A DNA stretch of 64,000 bases, taken from CAZOKH01 sp964580315. Its GTDB lineage: Bacteria; Chloroflexota; Anaerolineae; Anaerolineales; Anaerolineaceae. A program made the position numbers and the translations under genes. The stretch is from positions 1 through 64,000 of the forward strand of contig CAZOKH010000005.1 of the NCBI GenBank assembly GCA_964580315.1, read 5' to 3'. Positions 25,053-33,546 of this stretch are shown one piece after another. Every line of letters starts with the position of its first letter. The first letter of the stretch is position 1. Below the pieces are notes generated by a model, which did not search any database, was not told the DNA's origin, and worked only from the letters and a program-made list of their open reading frames with translations.

Positions 25053-25841
25053 TCAAATTTTCGCCAATGCCAGCAGCGACGTGCCGAAGGGCAATTGCAT
25101 TCTTCGCCGGATCGCTCCCACTTCCCACGCCATGCTGGCCGCGGCGATTTCATTGATGACCGGGATCACGCGAATCTCATCCAGGGCTTCTTCGTGCAGC
25201 GCCTGCGGATCGACAGCGCCAGCCCGCCGGCGCAGGTTTGCCGTGCGGCGCGCCAGCCACACCGGTAAATACAGGGTGAGCATGGCATAGGTCAAATACT
25301 CCACCTGGAAACCCGCGCCCGTTAACAGGGCGTACAGGTCGTCGCGTTCATAACGGCGCACATGCCCGCCAGCCTCATCAAACACGCTCCATAATCGCCG
25401 CGAGGCCGGCACGGTCAGCAGCAGCCACCCGCCGGGCATGATCAGTTTTTTCAACAACTCCAACACCCGGCGGTCGTCCTCCAGGTGTTCCAGCACATCA
25501 AACATACCCACCAGGTGAAAAGGCGCGCCAAACGGCGGCTGACGCAGATCAGCCTGCACCAGCGGGCAGTTGCAGCGTTGATGTGCGAAACGCAGCCCGT
25601 CCTGGTATAAATCCATACCAGCCACCAGGCCTGCCCCGGGCAGTTCGGCCAGGCTGCGCAGCACATTGCCCGTGCCGCAGCCCACTTCCAGCACGCGGTA
25701 ACCTGCCGCAAGCTGGTTGACTGCCGGTTGAGCCGCAGCAGTGATCATCTTATTGCGCGTCTGAAACCAGAAATGGCGGTCTTCTGCCGCTGCCAGAGGG
25801 GCAAAATAAACGGGGTCATACCCGGCGTTTGTCTGTGTCAT
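25053..25841 (-). CDS. Class I SAM-dependent methyltransferase
   Basis: 262 residues. The SAM-binding motif I is VLEVGCGTGNVLRSL near 50-64, with the acidic motif-II residue in GMDLYQDG and the post-I loop QADLRQPPF, followed by VGMFDVLEHLEDDRR near 112-126. It resembles the Methyltransf_11/23 group, which acts on small molecules, lipids or polysaccharides. The substrate is not predictable. It ends nine bases from the convergent FhaB-like gene. The minus-strand start has a -10-like TATAGT 14 bases before the ATG, so its leader is also very short. Confidence 0.87.
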   Translation of the reverse strand: MTQTNAGYDPVYFAPLAAAEDRHFWFQTRNKMITAAAQPAVNQLAAGYRVLEVGCGTGNVLRSLAELPGAGLVAGMDLYQDGLRFAHQRCNCPLVQADLRQPPFGAPFHLVGMFDVLEHLEDDRRVLELLKKLIMPGGWLLLTVPASRRLWSVFDEAGGHVRRYERDDLYALLTGAGFQVEYLTYAMLTLYLPVWLARRTANLRRRAGAVDPQALHEEALDEIRVIPVINEIAAASMAWEVGAIRRRMQLPFGTSLLALAKI

Positions 25842-25965
25842 TCACACAATCCTTGACTATAATGGTTATATTGGAAAACCTTTATGAAATTTGTCTTTCC
25901 AATTTTACAACCTGTTTGATAATGTTTGATGATTAAATTGTTTTAATCCTGGCTAACTCCAGATG

Positions 25966-25974
25966 TGCTATGAT
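25966..25974 (+). promoter_or_regulatory. Extended -10 promoter of the MTA phosphorylase/SEDS operon
   Basis: TGC-TATGAT lies 53 bases before the ATG at 26028, without a convincing -35. It belongs to the same TGC-extended type seen at 5648 and 30817. The rest of the 186-base gap is AT-rich and holds nothing else I can name. Confidence 0.5.
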
Positions 25975-26027
25975 TACCTTTGAATAACCAATGAGCATCC
26001 ACACTGTCACCTTATTCCTGGGAGGGT

Positions 26028-26903
26028 ATGAAAATGACTGATACGATTGACCTGGCTATTATTGGCGGAACCGGTTTGCAAAAATTTGCGGGTTTGAGTG
26101 ATGTTGAAACGCGCGAAGTGCAAACGCCGTTTGGATCCCCCAGTTCGCCCATTGTAATCGGCAGCCTGTCAGGCAGGCGTGTGGCCTTTCTCTCCCGGCA
26201 CGGCATTGGGCATCACATCACCCCTTCCGAGGTGAATTACCGCGCCAACATCTATGCACTCAAAGCCCTGGGCGCCACCCGCGTGGTCAGCATCAGCGCA
26301 TGCGGTTCACTGCGCGAAGACTACGCCCCTGGTCACATTGTCATTCCCGACCAGTTGGTCGATTTCACCAAAAATCGCGCACGCACCTTCTTTGGCGAGG
26401 GACTGGTGGGGCATGTGGGCACTGCCGACCCCTATTGCAGCGATCTGTCGGCTGCCGCCTATGAAGCCGTTGAGCAAACCGGCGCCACGGTGCACCAGGG
26501 CGGTGCTTTCATTGTCATTGAAGGGCCGCGTTTCAGCACCAAAGCCGAATCGCAACTGTTCCGTTCATGGAACATGTCCATCATCGGCATGACCGCCTGC
26601 CCCGAAGCCTTTCTGGCGCGCGAAGTCGAATTGTGCTACACCACCATGGCGCACGTCACCGATTATGACGTGTGGCATGTCAGTGAAGCCCCGGTCACAG
26701 TTGAATTGGTGGTACGCACCCTCAACAAGAACACCGAAATCGCCCAGCAGGCCATTCGCAACCTGGTGGCCGGCTTGCCAGAAACCAATTCCTGCACCTG
26801 TCAGAATTCCCTGGCAAACGCGCTGATGACCGATCCCGGGGTCATTCCACCCGCAACCAAAAAGAAATTAGGTCTGCTCGTATCCAAATACCTTCCCGAG
26901 TGA
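26028..26903 (+). CDS. mtnP: S-methyl-5'-thioadenosine phosphorylase
   Basis: 291 residues. Cleaves methylthioadenosine with phosphate to adenine and methylthioribose-1-phosphate in methionine salvage. The family pattern is complete: AIIGGTGL near 9-16, FLSRHGIGHHITPSEVNYRAN near 55-74, ISACGSLRE near 89-97, IPDQLVDFTKNR near 105-116, and the substrate loop IEGPRFSTKAES near 164-175 then GMTACPEAFLARE near 187-199. GGGAGG precedes the ATG. It overlaps the SEDS-PBP gene start by four bases (GTGA), implying translational coupling of a salvage enzyme to a wall-synthesis protein. Confidence 0.95.
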   Translation: MKMTDTIDLAIIGGTGLQKFAGLSDVETREVQTPFGSPSSPIVIGSLSGRRVAFLSRHGIGHHITPSEVNYRANIYALKALGATRVVSISACGSLREDYAPGHIVIPDQLVDFTKNRARTFFGEGLVGHVGTADPYCSDLSAAAYEAVEQTGATVHQGGAFIVIEGPRFSTKAESQLFRSWNMSIIGMTACPEAFLAREVELCYTTMAHVTDYDVWHVSEAPVTVELVVRTLNKNTEIAQQAIRNLVAGLPETNSCTCQNSLANALMTDPGVIPPATKKKLGLLVSKYLPE

Positions 26904-29527
26904 AACAAATTTTTCCTGCAACCCTTTCCAAGAAAGACCAGGCGCAAAGCACTTTGCTGTACTTTGCCGCCCTGTTCCTGCTGGTGTGGTGCATCATCTA
27001 TTCATTATCGCCGGCTGTTCGGCTGCATAACTGGCTGGTCAGTTATCCGTGGCTGCACTGGTTTGGTTTTGCAGTATGGCTGGGGGGGTTCTCCCTGCTG
27101 CACCGCAAATCCATTCAACACCTGCCCGACCGCGACCCCTTCCTGCTGCCCATCGCCGCCCTGCTCAGCGGCTGGGGCATATTGACCGTTTACCGTCTCA
27201 ACAGCGCGTTTGGCCTGCGCCAGACCGTTTGGCTGGCTTTTTGCGTGGGACTGGTGTGGCTGGCGCTGCGGAAGCCGGAACTGCTCGCCATCCTGCGCCG
27301 TTATAAATATGTGTGGCTCACCAGCGGCCTGCTGTTGACCACCTTAACCTTTTTCTTCGGCACTTACCCGGCCGGTGAGGGACCGCGCCTGTGGCTGGGT
27401 TTCAAAGGCGTTTACTTGCAGCCGTCCGAGCCGTTAAAACTGCTGCTCATCATCTACCTGGCCGCCTACCTGGCAGACCGGCTGCCATTCAGTTTTAACC
27501 TGGCGCAGCTTTTGCTGCCGGGCCTGGTGCTGGTTGTGGCTGCCCTGGTCATCCTGCTGGCGCAGCGCGACCTGGGAACCACCTCCCTGTTCATCCTGCT
27601 GTATTTCTTCATGATCTACCTGACCTCAGGCAAAAGGCGCGTTTTGCTGGTGGGCGGCATCTTGATTTTGCTGGCCGGTGCCACCGGCTATTTTCTGTTT
27701 GATATCATCCGCGCGCGGGTCGATTCGTGGATCAATCCCTGGCTCGATACCGCCGGGCGGTCTTACCAGATCATCCAATCCATGATCGCCATTGGCGCGG
27801 GCGGCGTGTTTGGCAACGGCCCCGGGCTGGGCAACCCCGGCGTCATCCCGGTCGCCATCTCCGATTTCATCTTTTCAGCCGTTGCCGAAGAAACCGGCTT
27901 GCTGGGCTCGCTCGGCATGGTCGCTTTGCTGGTTTTGCTCACAGCGCGCGCCTGGTTAATTGCCCTGCGCGCCCCCACCAGTTACCAGCGCTACCTGGCC
28001 AGCGGTTTATCAATCTACATCGCCCTGCAAAGCATCCTGATCATTGGCGGCAACATCCGCTTGCTGCCGCTCACCGGGGTTACCCTGCCGTTTGTGTCTT
28101 ACGGCGGGTCGTCGCTGATGACCTCATTCATGGCGCTGCTCATTTTGCTGCTGATCAGCAACCAGCAGGAAGGCGAGCCAGCTTCCCTGCCTAAAACAAC
28201 CCCCTACAAAATCTCTTCAGGGCTCATCCTGGCTGGCTTTGCCGCCATCACCCTGGTCAACGGCTGGTGGGCGTTTATCCGCTCCAGCGACCTGCAAACC
28301 CGCCCCGACAATCCGCGCAACCAGATTGCAGACCGGTATGAGCTGCGCGGCAGAATTTTGGACCGCCAGAACCAGCCCATTGTGATCACCAACGGCAAAC
28401 CCGGTTCTTACACACGCGAGACGTTATACCCGCCGCTGGGTCATCTCACCGGCTATACCCACGGATTGGTTGGCATGGCGGGGTTGGAATACAGTTTAAA
28501 CGGCTATTTGCGCGGATTGGAGGGCAACCCCTCTTCAACCATCTGGTGGCATCATCTCCTTTACGGCGCTCCGCCAGCCGGCGTGGATGTGCGCCTGAGC
28601 ATTGATCTGGAGACCCAGCGTCTCGCCGATAAGTTAATGGGCGACCACCCGGGCGCGCTGGTTTTACTCAATGCGCAAACTGGTGAAATCCTGGCAATGG
28701 TCTCTCACCCCACTTTTGATCCCAACCAGATTGACCAAAAATGGGAAACCTGGCGCAGCGATGAGCAGTCTCCGCTGCTCAACCGCGCAGTGCAGGGGCA
28801 ATACCCGCCCGGCACCGCGCTGGGACCTTTCCTGCTGGCCGCCGCCAACCAGAGCAACATTTTCCCCACTCCTCCAAAAGAATTGAGCGTGATTGAAAAT
28901 GAACAAAACTGGGATTGCGCCAAGTGGATTGGTAATTCAAACAGTTGGGATGAAATTATTCAACGCGGCTGCCCGGGCGCCTCGCTGACGCTGGGCAACC
29001 GCCTGGGAATTGAGCGACTAAATGAGATGTACCGGCAAATGGGGCTGTTTGAAGCCCCCGATGTGCCGTTGGAAACCGCGCGCCCGGTTGCTGCCAAAAC
29101 ATTGAGCGATGCTCCCACCGCAGCCCTGGGCTCCGGTGAAATTCGGGTTTCGCCGCTGCAAATGGCCCTGGCAGCCGCCGCCCTGAGCGGAAACAGTGTG
29201 CGCCCTCTGCCCACCCTGACCCTGGCAGTGCTCACCACACACCAGGGATGGGTCATTCTTCCAGCCAGTGAATCACAGACCGCTTTCTCTCAAGACAGCG
29301 TGCAGGAGACCACCACAGCCCTAACCTTGCCAGACAGCCCACTGTGGGGCAGTTTTGGAAACGCCCAGACAGATCAAGGCGAAATCACCTGGTACCTGTC
29401 AGGTACAGTTCCCGGTTGGAAAGACACCTCCCTGGCTCTGGCGCTTGTGTTGGAAGAGGATAATCCGCTGCTTGCCCAGCAAATTGGCAACAAATTGTTA
29501 AAAACAACCCTCAATCTTCAGCCCTGA
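26900..29527 (+). CDS. RodA/FtsW (SEDS) polymerase fused to a catalytically degenerate class B PBP
   Basis: 875 residues, start GTG. Residues 15-425 are a SEDS glycan polymerase with about ten membrane helices; landmarks are RLWLGFKGVYLQPSEPLK near 163-180, LLAQRDLGTT near 219-228, and ISDFIFSAVAEETG near 320-333, whose Asp322 aligns with the catalytic Asp of RodA. A membrane helix (439-461) leads to a class B PBP-like part (475-875) with ILDRQNQPI and the LLNAQTGEILAM strand. There the three active-site motifs are gone: SxxK reads TALG (639-642), SxN reads GCP (690-692), and KTGT reads SFGN (818-821). So a polymerase fused to a pseudo-transpeptidase. Its end overlaps convergent tyrS by 10 bases. 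Confidence 0.88.
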   Translation: MKQIFPATLSKKDQAQSTLLYFAALFLLVWCIIYSLSPAVRLHNWLVSYPWLHWFGFAVWLGGFSLLHRKSIQHLPDRDPFLLPIAALLSGWGILTVYRLNSAFGLRQTVWLAFCVGLVWLALRKPELLAILRRYKYVWLTSGLLLTTLTFFFGTYPAGEGPRLWLGFKGVYLQPSEPLKLLLIIYLAAYLADRLPFSFNLAQLLLPGLVLVVAALVILLAQRDLGTTSLFILLYFFMIYLTSGKRRVLLVGGILILLAGATGYFLFDIIRARVDSWINPWLDTAGRSYQIIQSMIAIGAGGVFGNGPGLGNPGVIPVAISDFIFSAVAEETGLLGSLGMVALLVLLTARAWLIALRAPTSYQRYLASGLSIYIALQSILIIGGNIRLLPLTGVTLPFVSYGGSSLMTSFMALLILLLISNQQEGEPASLPKTTPYKISSGLILAGFAAITLVNGWWAFIRSSDLQTRPDNPRNQIADRYELRGRILDRQNQPIVITNGKPGSYTRETLYPPLGHLTGYTHGLVGMAGLEYSLNGYLRGLEGNPSSTIWWHHLLYGAPPAGVDVRLSIDLETQRLADKLMGDHPGALVLLNAQTGEILAMVSHPTFDPNQIDQKWETWRSDEQSPLLNRAVQGQYPPGTALGPFLLAAANQSNIFPTPPKELSVIENEQNWDCAKWIGNSNSWDEIIQRGCPGASLTLGNRLGIERLNEMYRQMGLFEAPDVPLETARPVAAKTLSDAPTAALGSGEIRVSPLQMALAAAALSGNSVRPLPTLTLAVLTTHQGWVILPASESQTAFSQDSVQETTTALTLPDSPLWGSFGNAQTDQGEITWYLSGTVPGWKDTSLALALVLEEDNPLLAQQIGNKLLKTTLNLQP

Positions 29528-30738
29528 TCGACTACGCGCACAAACTTTCGTTTACCCACGCGCAGCACACCGCAATGCGGGAAAACCGCCTGCGGTTGAT
29601 TGAGCTGCTCGCCGTCCAGGCGCACACCGCCCTGCTGCACCAGGCGGCGCGCTTCGCTGTTGCTGGCTGCCAGGCCCGTTGTGGTTAGCACATCCACAAC
29701 AGTCTGCCCCACCTGCAGATGGTATTCCGGCATTTCTTCTGGAATGTCGCGTTCCTGGAACAGGCGCACAAAGGCGTCTTCAGCTTTAACGGCGGCGTCA
29801 TCGCCATAGAACGAGCCGGTGATTTCTTTCGCCAGCATCATTTTGGCATCGCGCGGATGCAGCGCTTCATTTTTCAGGTCTTTCTCAATTTTCGCAATCT
29901 GATCCGGTTTCCAGCGCGTCACCAGGCGGGCATAGGTGGGCATGGTGGCATCGGGAATACTCATCACCTTGCCGTACATATCTTCAGGCGTGGTGTTGAT
30001 CGGAATATGATTCCCCAGCGATTTACTCATCTTCACCACACCGTCGGTGCCGGGCAAAATGCCCAGGATGACGGCAATGTTGGGTTTGGCGCCCATATAG
30101 GTCATCAGTTTGCGGGCTGCGGTGACGATGTTAAACAACTGGTCGGTGCCGCCCACCTGCACATCAGCCTGCAGGGCATAGGCATCGTAACCTTGCATGA
30201 TGGAATAAAAAGTCTCGTGCAGGTAAACCGCGTCGCCTTTGTCCCAGCGCAGTTTGAAGTTTTCACGCGCCAGGAATTGCTGCACGGTGAAATTGGAAGC
30301 CAGTTTAATCAACTGGGCAAAATCAATCTTTGAAAGCCACTCGGCATTGTAGCGAATCTCGGTTTCTTTTTCATCCAGAATGCGGAAGGCCTGCTCGGCA
30401 TAGGTGCGCGCATTTTCCTGCACCTCGTCGGGCGTGAGCTGGGGGCGCAAAATGTCCTTGTCAGACGGGTCGCCGATCAGCGAGGTAAAGTTTCCAATTA
30501 AAAACACCGTCTTATGCCCCAGTTCCTGGAACTGGCGCAGCTTGCGCATGGGCACAGTGTGCCCCAGGTGCAGGTCAGCTTTACGCGGGTCAAAACCGCA
30601 ATAAACCCGCAACGGGCGGTTTTCTTTTTCTGCCAGAATCAAACGCTCGCGCAGTTCAGCAGCCATGTTTTGCCGCAGATTCTCGTCGCCGTACTCGGTG
30701 CCCTGCATCAGGTATGCAACTTGCTCATCAATATTCAT
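29518..30738 (-). CDS. tyrS: Tyrosyl-tRNA synthetase
   Basis: 406 residues. Class I synthetase that charges tRNA-Tyr. The HIGH box is HLGH in FDPRKADLHLGHTVPM near 49-64 and the KMSKS box is intact (VVKMSKSLGNHIPIN near 237-251). The C-terminal S4 RNA-binding domain is seen as RRLVQQGGVRLDG near 365-377. I start at ATG 30738 (MNIDEQVAYL) with GGAG six bases upstream; the frame is open to 30783. The FDPRKADLHLGH context places it with the TyrZ-like group. A separate promoter lies just upstream. Confidence 0.95.
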   Translation of the reverse strand: MNIDEQVAYLMQGTEYGDENLRQNMAAELRERLILAEKENRPLRVYCGFDPRKADLHLGHTVPMRKLRQFQELGHKTVFLIGNFTSLIGDPSDKDILRPQLTPDEVQENARTYAEQAFRILDEKETEIRYNAEWLSKIDFAQLIKLASNFTVQQFLARENFKLRWDKGDAVYLHETFYSIMQGYDAYALQADVQVGGTDQLFNIVTAARKLMTYMGAKPNIAVILGILPGTDGVVKMSKSLGNHIPINTTPEDMYGKVMSIPDATMPTYARLVTRWKPDQIAKIEKDLKNEALHPRDAKMMLAKEITGSFYGDDAAVKAEDAFVRLFQERDIPEEMPEYHLQVGQTVVDVLTTTGLAASNSEARRLVQQGGVRLDGEQLNQPQAVFPHCGVLRVGKRKFVRVVDQG

Positions 30739-30770
30739 TATGTTCTCCATAAAAGACAGTGTCGGCTCGA

Positions 30771-30799
30771 ATTCTACCGCCATTTACCCGCTGGCGCAA
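30771..30799 (-). promoter_or_regulatory. tyrS promoter
   Basis: TTGCGC (30794-30799) and TAGAAT (30771-30776) are 17 bases apart on the minus strand, starting transcription about 26 bases before the tyrS ATG. I see no T-box here, in contrast to ileS. Confidence 0.55.
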
Positions 30800-30816
30800 C
30801 CATGCCGGTGGAGTCG

Positions 30817-30825
30817 TGCTATAAT
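30817..30825 (+). promoter_or_regulatory. Extended -10 promoter of the HNH gene
   Basis: TGC-TATAAT ends 20 bases before the ATG at 30846. No -35 match. It faces away from the tyrS promoter, giving a divergent pair within 60 bases. Confidence 0.55.
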
Positions 30826-30845
30826 CCTTCCCATCGGAGCCAAAT

Positions 30846-31349
30846 ATGCACGATTTGGTACTCGTGCTCAATGCTAACTTTGAGCCTATCAATGTTTGTA
30901 ATATGCACCGCGCAGTAGGGCTAATCCTGGCTGAAAAAGCCACCCTGATTGCCAATGGGCGCGGCTGGATACACACGGTGAAGAAGAACTTCCCCAAACC
31001 GTCTGTCATCCGGCTGCGATTGATGATTCGACGTCCGCGCCCCCATGTGCGCTTCTCTCGCCGTGAAATTTTCCGCCGTGATCATTACACCTGTCAATAT
31101 TGTGGGAAAAAGACGCTCGACCTGACCGTCGATCATGTGATTCCACGCCACATGGGCGGCCCTAAAACCTGGTCCAACGTGGTGGCAGCCTGCTACGCCT
31201 GCAATCATCACAAAGGCGGACGCACCCTGGCGGAAGCCAACATGCATCTGCTGCATACACCCACCGAACCGCCCGCTTCCGCCGAATACATCTTCGGGCA
31301 TCACATCAAAGAGAATTCCGACTGGGAACCCTTCATCACGGGGTGGTAA
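30846..31349 (+). CDS. HNH endonuclease-domain protein
   Basis: 167 residues. The N-terminal 70 residues (VLVLNANFEPINVCNMHRAVGLIL) precede an HNH domain: CQYCGKK near 82-88, the catalytic DHVIPRHMGG near 94-103, WSNVVAACYACNHHKGGRT near 107-125. Four cysteines (two CxxC) bind a structural zinc. Stand-alone proteins of this layout are widespread in bacteria and their biological role is not settled; there is no sign of an intron or phage context here. It ends two bases before the convergent metallo-hydrolase gene. Confidence 0.92.
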   Translation: MHDLVLVLNANFEPINVCNMHRAVGLILAEKATLIANGRGWIHTVKKNFPKPSVIRLRLMIRRPRPHVRFSRREIFRRDHYTCQYCGKKTLDLTVDHVIPRHMGGPKTWSNVVAACYACNHHKGGRTLAEANMHLLHTPTEPPASAEYIFGHHIKENSDWEPFITGW

Positions 31350-31351
31350 TG

Positions 31352-32110
31352 CTAGCCCACTTCCAGTGTTGAAAAATCTTCAGCGATTTGAATTTCCCCG
31401 GCAAAGATTTGACGAGCCTGCTCAACAGATTGTAGAAACTCGGGCTTTTCGGCTGCGTAATGCACCAGGCACAGCCCCCGCACCCCCGCCTGGCGGGCCA
31501 TTTCAGCCGCCTGAGCCGCCGATGAATGGCCGGTTGCTTCACCTGCCGCTTCATGAATTAACCATTCAGCGCCCTGCGCCAGGCGCGCAACCGCCGGGCA
31601 GGGTTCCGTGTCGCAAGAATAGGCAATGGTTTTTTTGGAACGCGGCAGATCAAAGCGCAGCCCCAGGGTGGGAATGAAATGTTTCACCGGCGATGCTTTG
31701 ATGATTACCTCATCATTGGAAAGCACGGGCGCCAGTTCCTCTTCTGCCACCACATGATAGTCAATGTCAAAGAAACCCGGCCAGGTGCGCCAGTCAAACA
31801 AATCCCACATGGTTTTCATGCGCTCCAGCGTATAGGCCAAACCGTACAGGTTGATCTTGTGCCTGCGCCCTGCCAACCACATGCCCATCAGCAGCATGGG
31901 CATACCGCTCACATGGTCCGGGTGAAAATGGGTGAGGATGACGTCTTCGATATCCATTGCCGATATCCCCGCTTTGGAGATGCGCACAAAAGCCGAAGCG
32001 GCGCAGTCCACCAGGATGGTGCGCTTCCCCTCTTGAATCACAAAATGGGTGTTTTCATGCTGTTCGTCCGGCAATGCACTGGCGCTCCCCAGAAATGTCA
32101 ATTTCGCCAT
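31352..32110 (-). CDS. MBL-fold metallo-hydrolase, RNase Z-like
   Basis: 252 residues. The metal motif is LTHFHPDHVSG near 63-73 (HxHxDH), with a further His near 147 (SPVKHFIPTLG), the Asp in SCDTEPCP near 169-176 and a late His (LCLVHYAA near 221-228). The start MAKLTFLGSASALPDEQHEN is the usual RNase Z/arylsulfatase-like opening, but the exosite arm of true tRNase Z is not obvious, so the substrate is unknown. GGAGG eight bases before the ATG at 32110 supports the start. It follows the ABC-2/SpoIIM gene by 20 bases. Confidence 0.88.
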   Translation of the reverse strand: MAKLTFLGSASALPDEQHENTHFVIQEGKRTILVDCAASAFVRISKAGISAMDIEDVILTHFHPDHVSGMPMLLMGMWLAGRRHKINLYGLAYTLERMKTMWDLFDWRTWPGFFDIDYHVVAEEELAPVLSNDEVIIKASPVKHFIPTLGLRFDLPRSKKTIAYSCDTEPCPAVARLAQGAEWLIHEAAGEATGHSSAAQAAEMARQAGVRGLCLVHYAAEKPEFLQSVEQARQIFAGEIQIAEDFSTLEVG

Positions 32111-32130
32111 GATTTCCTCCAGTGCTCCTC

Positions 32131-33546
32131 TTAATGAATCCAGAAATATAAAATTCGCGGCGTCACCCACGCCTCAATGCCCGCGGCAATCATCAACAGC
32201 GGTATGACCAACCCTGCCATCACCCGGCTCCACAGGGCCAGCGTGGTTATCCACACCTCGCCAACCGTCTGGCGCGTGGTCGGGGTGGCCATTTGCACGC
32301 CTGTTCTCAACACTGCCGCGGTGGCCAGCAAGGCTGCCGGGATTTCAAAAATCGCATGCGGAACGGTCAGCCCCAGGAAAAAAGACGCCGGGTAACCATT
32401 GGCAGCCAGCAGGGCAAACAAATACCCCGATAATCCTGTGGTTAATAATAATGGCAGAACGCCCATAATACCAAATGAAAACACACCCAGCACCATAGAC
32501 AGCACCAGCACGCGCACATTTTGCCACACGATGCCCAGCAGCGGCGCACTGGAAAATGCGCCCGAAACCGACAGCAGGTCATCAATGCGTTGCTGAACAT
32601 CCACGCCGTCCATCGATTGAAGCGGAATGAAAAATTGAGAAAGCTGCATGGCTCCCAGCAGCGAAGCAATCACCGCCAGCAGGGCAACCAGCACAAAACT
32701 GGTGCGCAATTCCCGCAGGGTGGCCGGTAAAACCTTGAAATACCAGTCTTTGAAAGAATGCGCCCCGCCGGTGAATTCCTGCAAGAACAACTGCCACATC
32801 CAGCGCACATTTAGCACATCAATTTCACGTCCCAGCAGTTCCTCGCGGCGAAAATGCGCCAGCCCCACCCGCACCAGCAAGACCGACAAAACCACCAGGC
32901 CGATGACCGCCCACCACAGGGTGCTGTTGGTGCCCCAGAACATCATCACAGCCTCGCCCTGGATCAGGAATGCCGAAGGGATGATGATGAAACTGGCCAG
33001 CAGGTTGGCCGCCCGCACCGAGGTGGCCTGCGAAGAAACCACCACTGCCCCGCTCACCATCATCACCGCCTGCACGGTGGTGAGGGCAAAAATTTGCAGC
33101 AGCATGCCGGCTTCCGGCAGGGGAATCTGCTTGAGCATCAAACCGGCCAGGTAAACAAACATGCCCACATAGCTGGAAAACAGCGGCGGCACCGTGGCAG
33201 CCAGCAGCTTACCCAGGTATAACTGCCAGTCAGCCAGGGGAGAATTTAACAGCGGCTCAATGGTGCCGCGTTCGCGCTCGCCCACAAAGGTTTCCAGCGC
33301 AATCACCAGAGAAACCGAGATGGGGAAAAAGCCCACGATCATCAACAGGAAAGGAACCAGCCGTTCTCCGATGATGGTTGCGCCGTATTCACGCACAAAA
33401 TCCAGCATCTGTTCAGCCATAAAATTCATCACAAACGGGAACAACATGGTGATGCCGATGATGGGAAAGATGATGCGCCAGTCGCGCAATTGGTCGCGCA
33501 CTTCCCGTTCTGTAATCACCCATACCAATCGCAAGCGGTTTGTCAT
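32131..33546 (-). CDS. ABC-2 type permease fused to a SpoIIM-like domain
   Basis: 471 residues, membrane. The N-terminal part (to about 250) is an ABC-2 exporter permease: TEREVRDQLRDWRIIFPI near 12-29, FVGERERGTIEPLLNSPL near 87-104 (coupling helix), then several helices. The C-terminal part (about 270-471) matches SpoIIM/DUF95: QNVRVLVLSMVLGVFSFGIMG-like helix, ALLAANGYPASFF, then VPHAIFEIPAALLATAAVLRTG near 405-426. It starts inside the last codons of the ATPase gene (4-base overlap), so the pair is an ABC exporter. The fusion suggests SpoIIM-like domains act in export. Substrate unknown. Confidence 0.85.
   Translation of the reverse strand: MTNRLRLVWVITEREVRDQLRDWRIIFPIIGITMLFPFVMNFMAEQMLDFVREYGATIIGERLVPFLLMIVGFFPISVSLVIALETFVGERERGTIEPLLNSPLADWQLYLGKLLAATVPPLFSSYVGMFVYLAGLMLKQIPLPEAGMLLQIFALTTVQAVMMVSGAVVVSSQATSVRAANLLASFIIIPSAFLIQGEAVMMFWGTNSTLWWAVIGLVVLSVLLVRVGLAHFRREELLGREIDVLNVRWMWQLFLQEFTGGAHSFKDWYFKVLPATLRELRTSFVLVALLAVIASLLGAMQLSQFFIPLQSMDGVDVQQRIDDLLSVSGAFSSAPLLGIVWQNVRVLVLSMVLGVFSFGIMGVLPLLLTTGLSGYLFALLAANGYPASFFLGLTVPHAIFEIPAALLATAAVLRTGVQMATPTTRQTVGEVWITTLALWSRVMAGLVIPLLMIAAGIEAWVTPRILYFWIH

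Noticed and set aside
29518..29527. Ten-base overlap of the SEDS-PBP gene and tyrS 3' ends
   Set aside because: Short convergent overlaps are common in compact genomes; no sign that either end is truncated.
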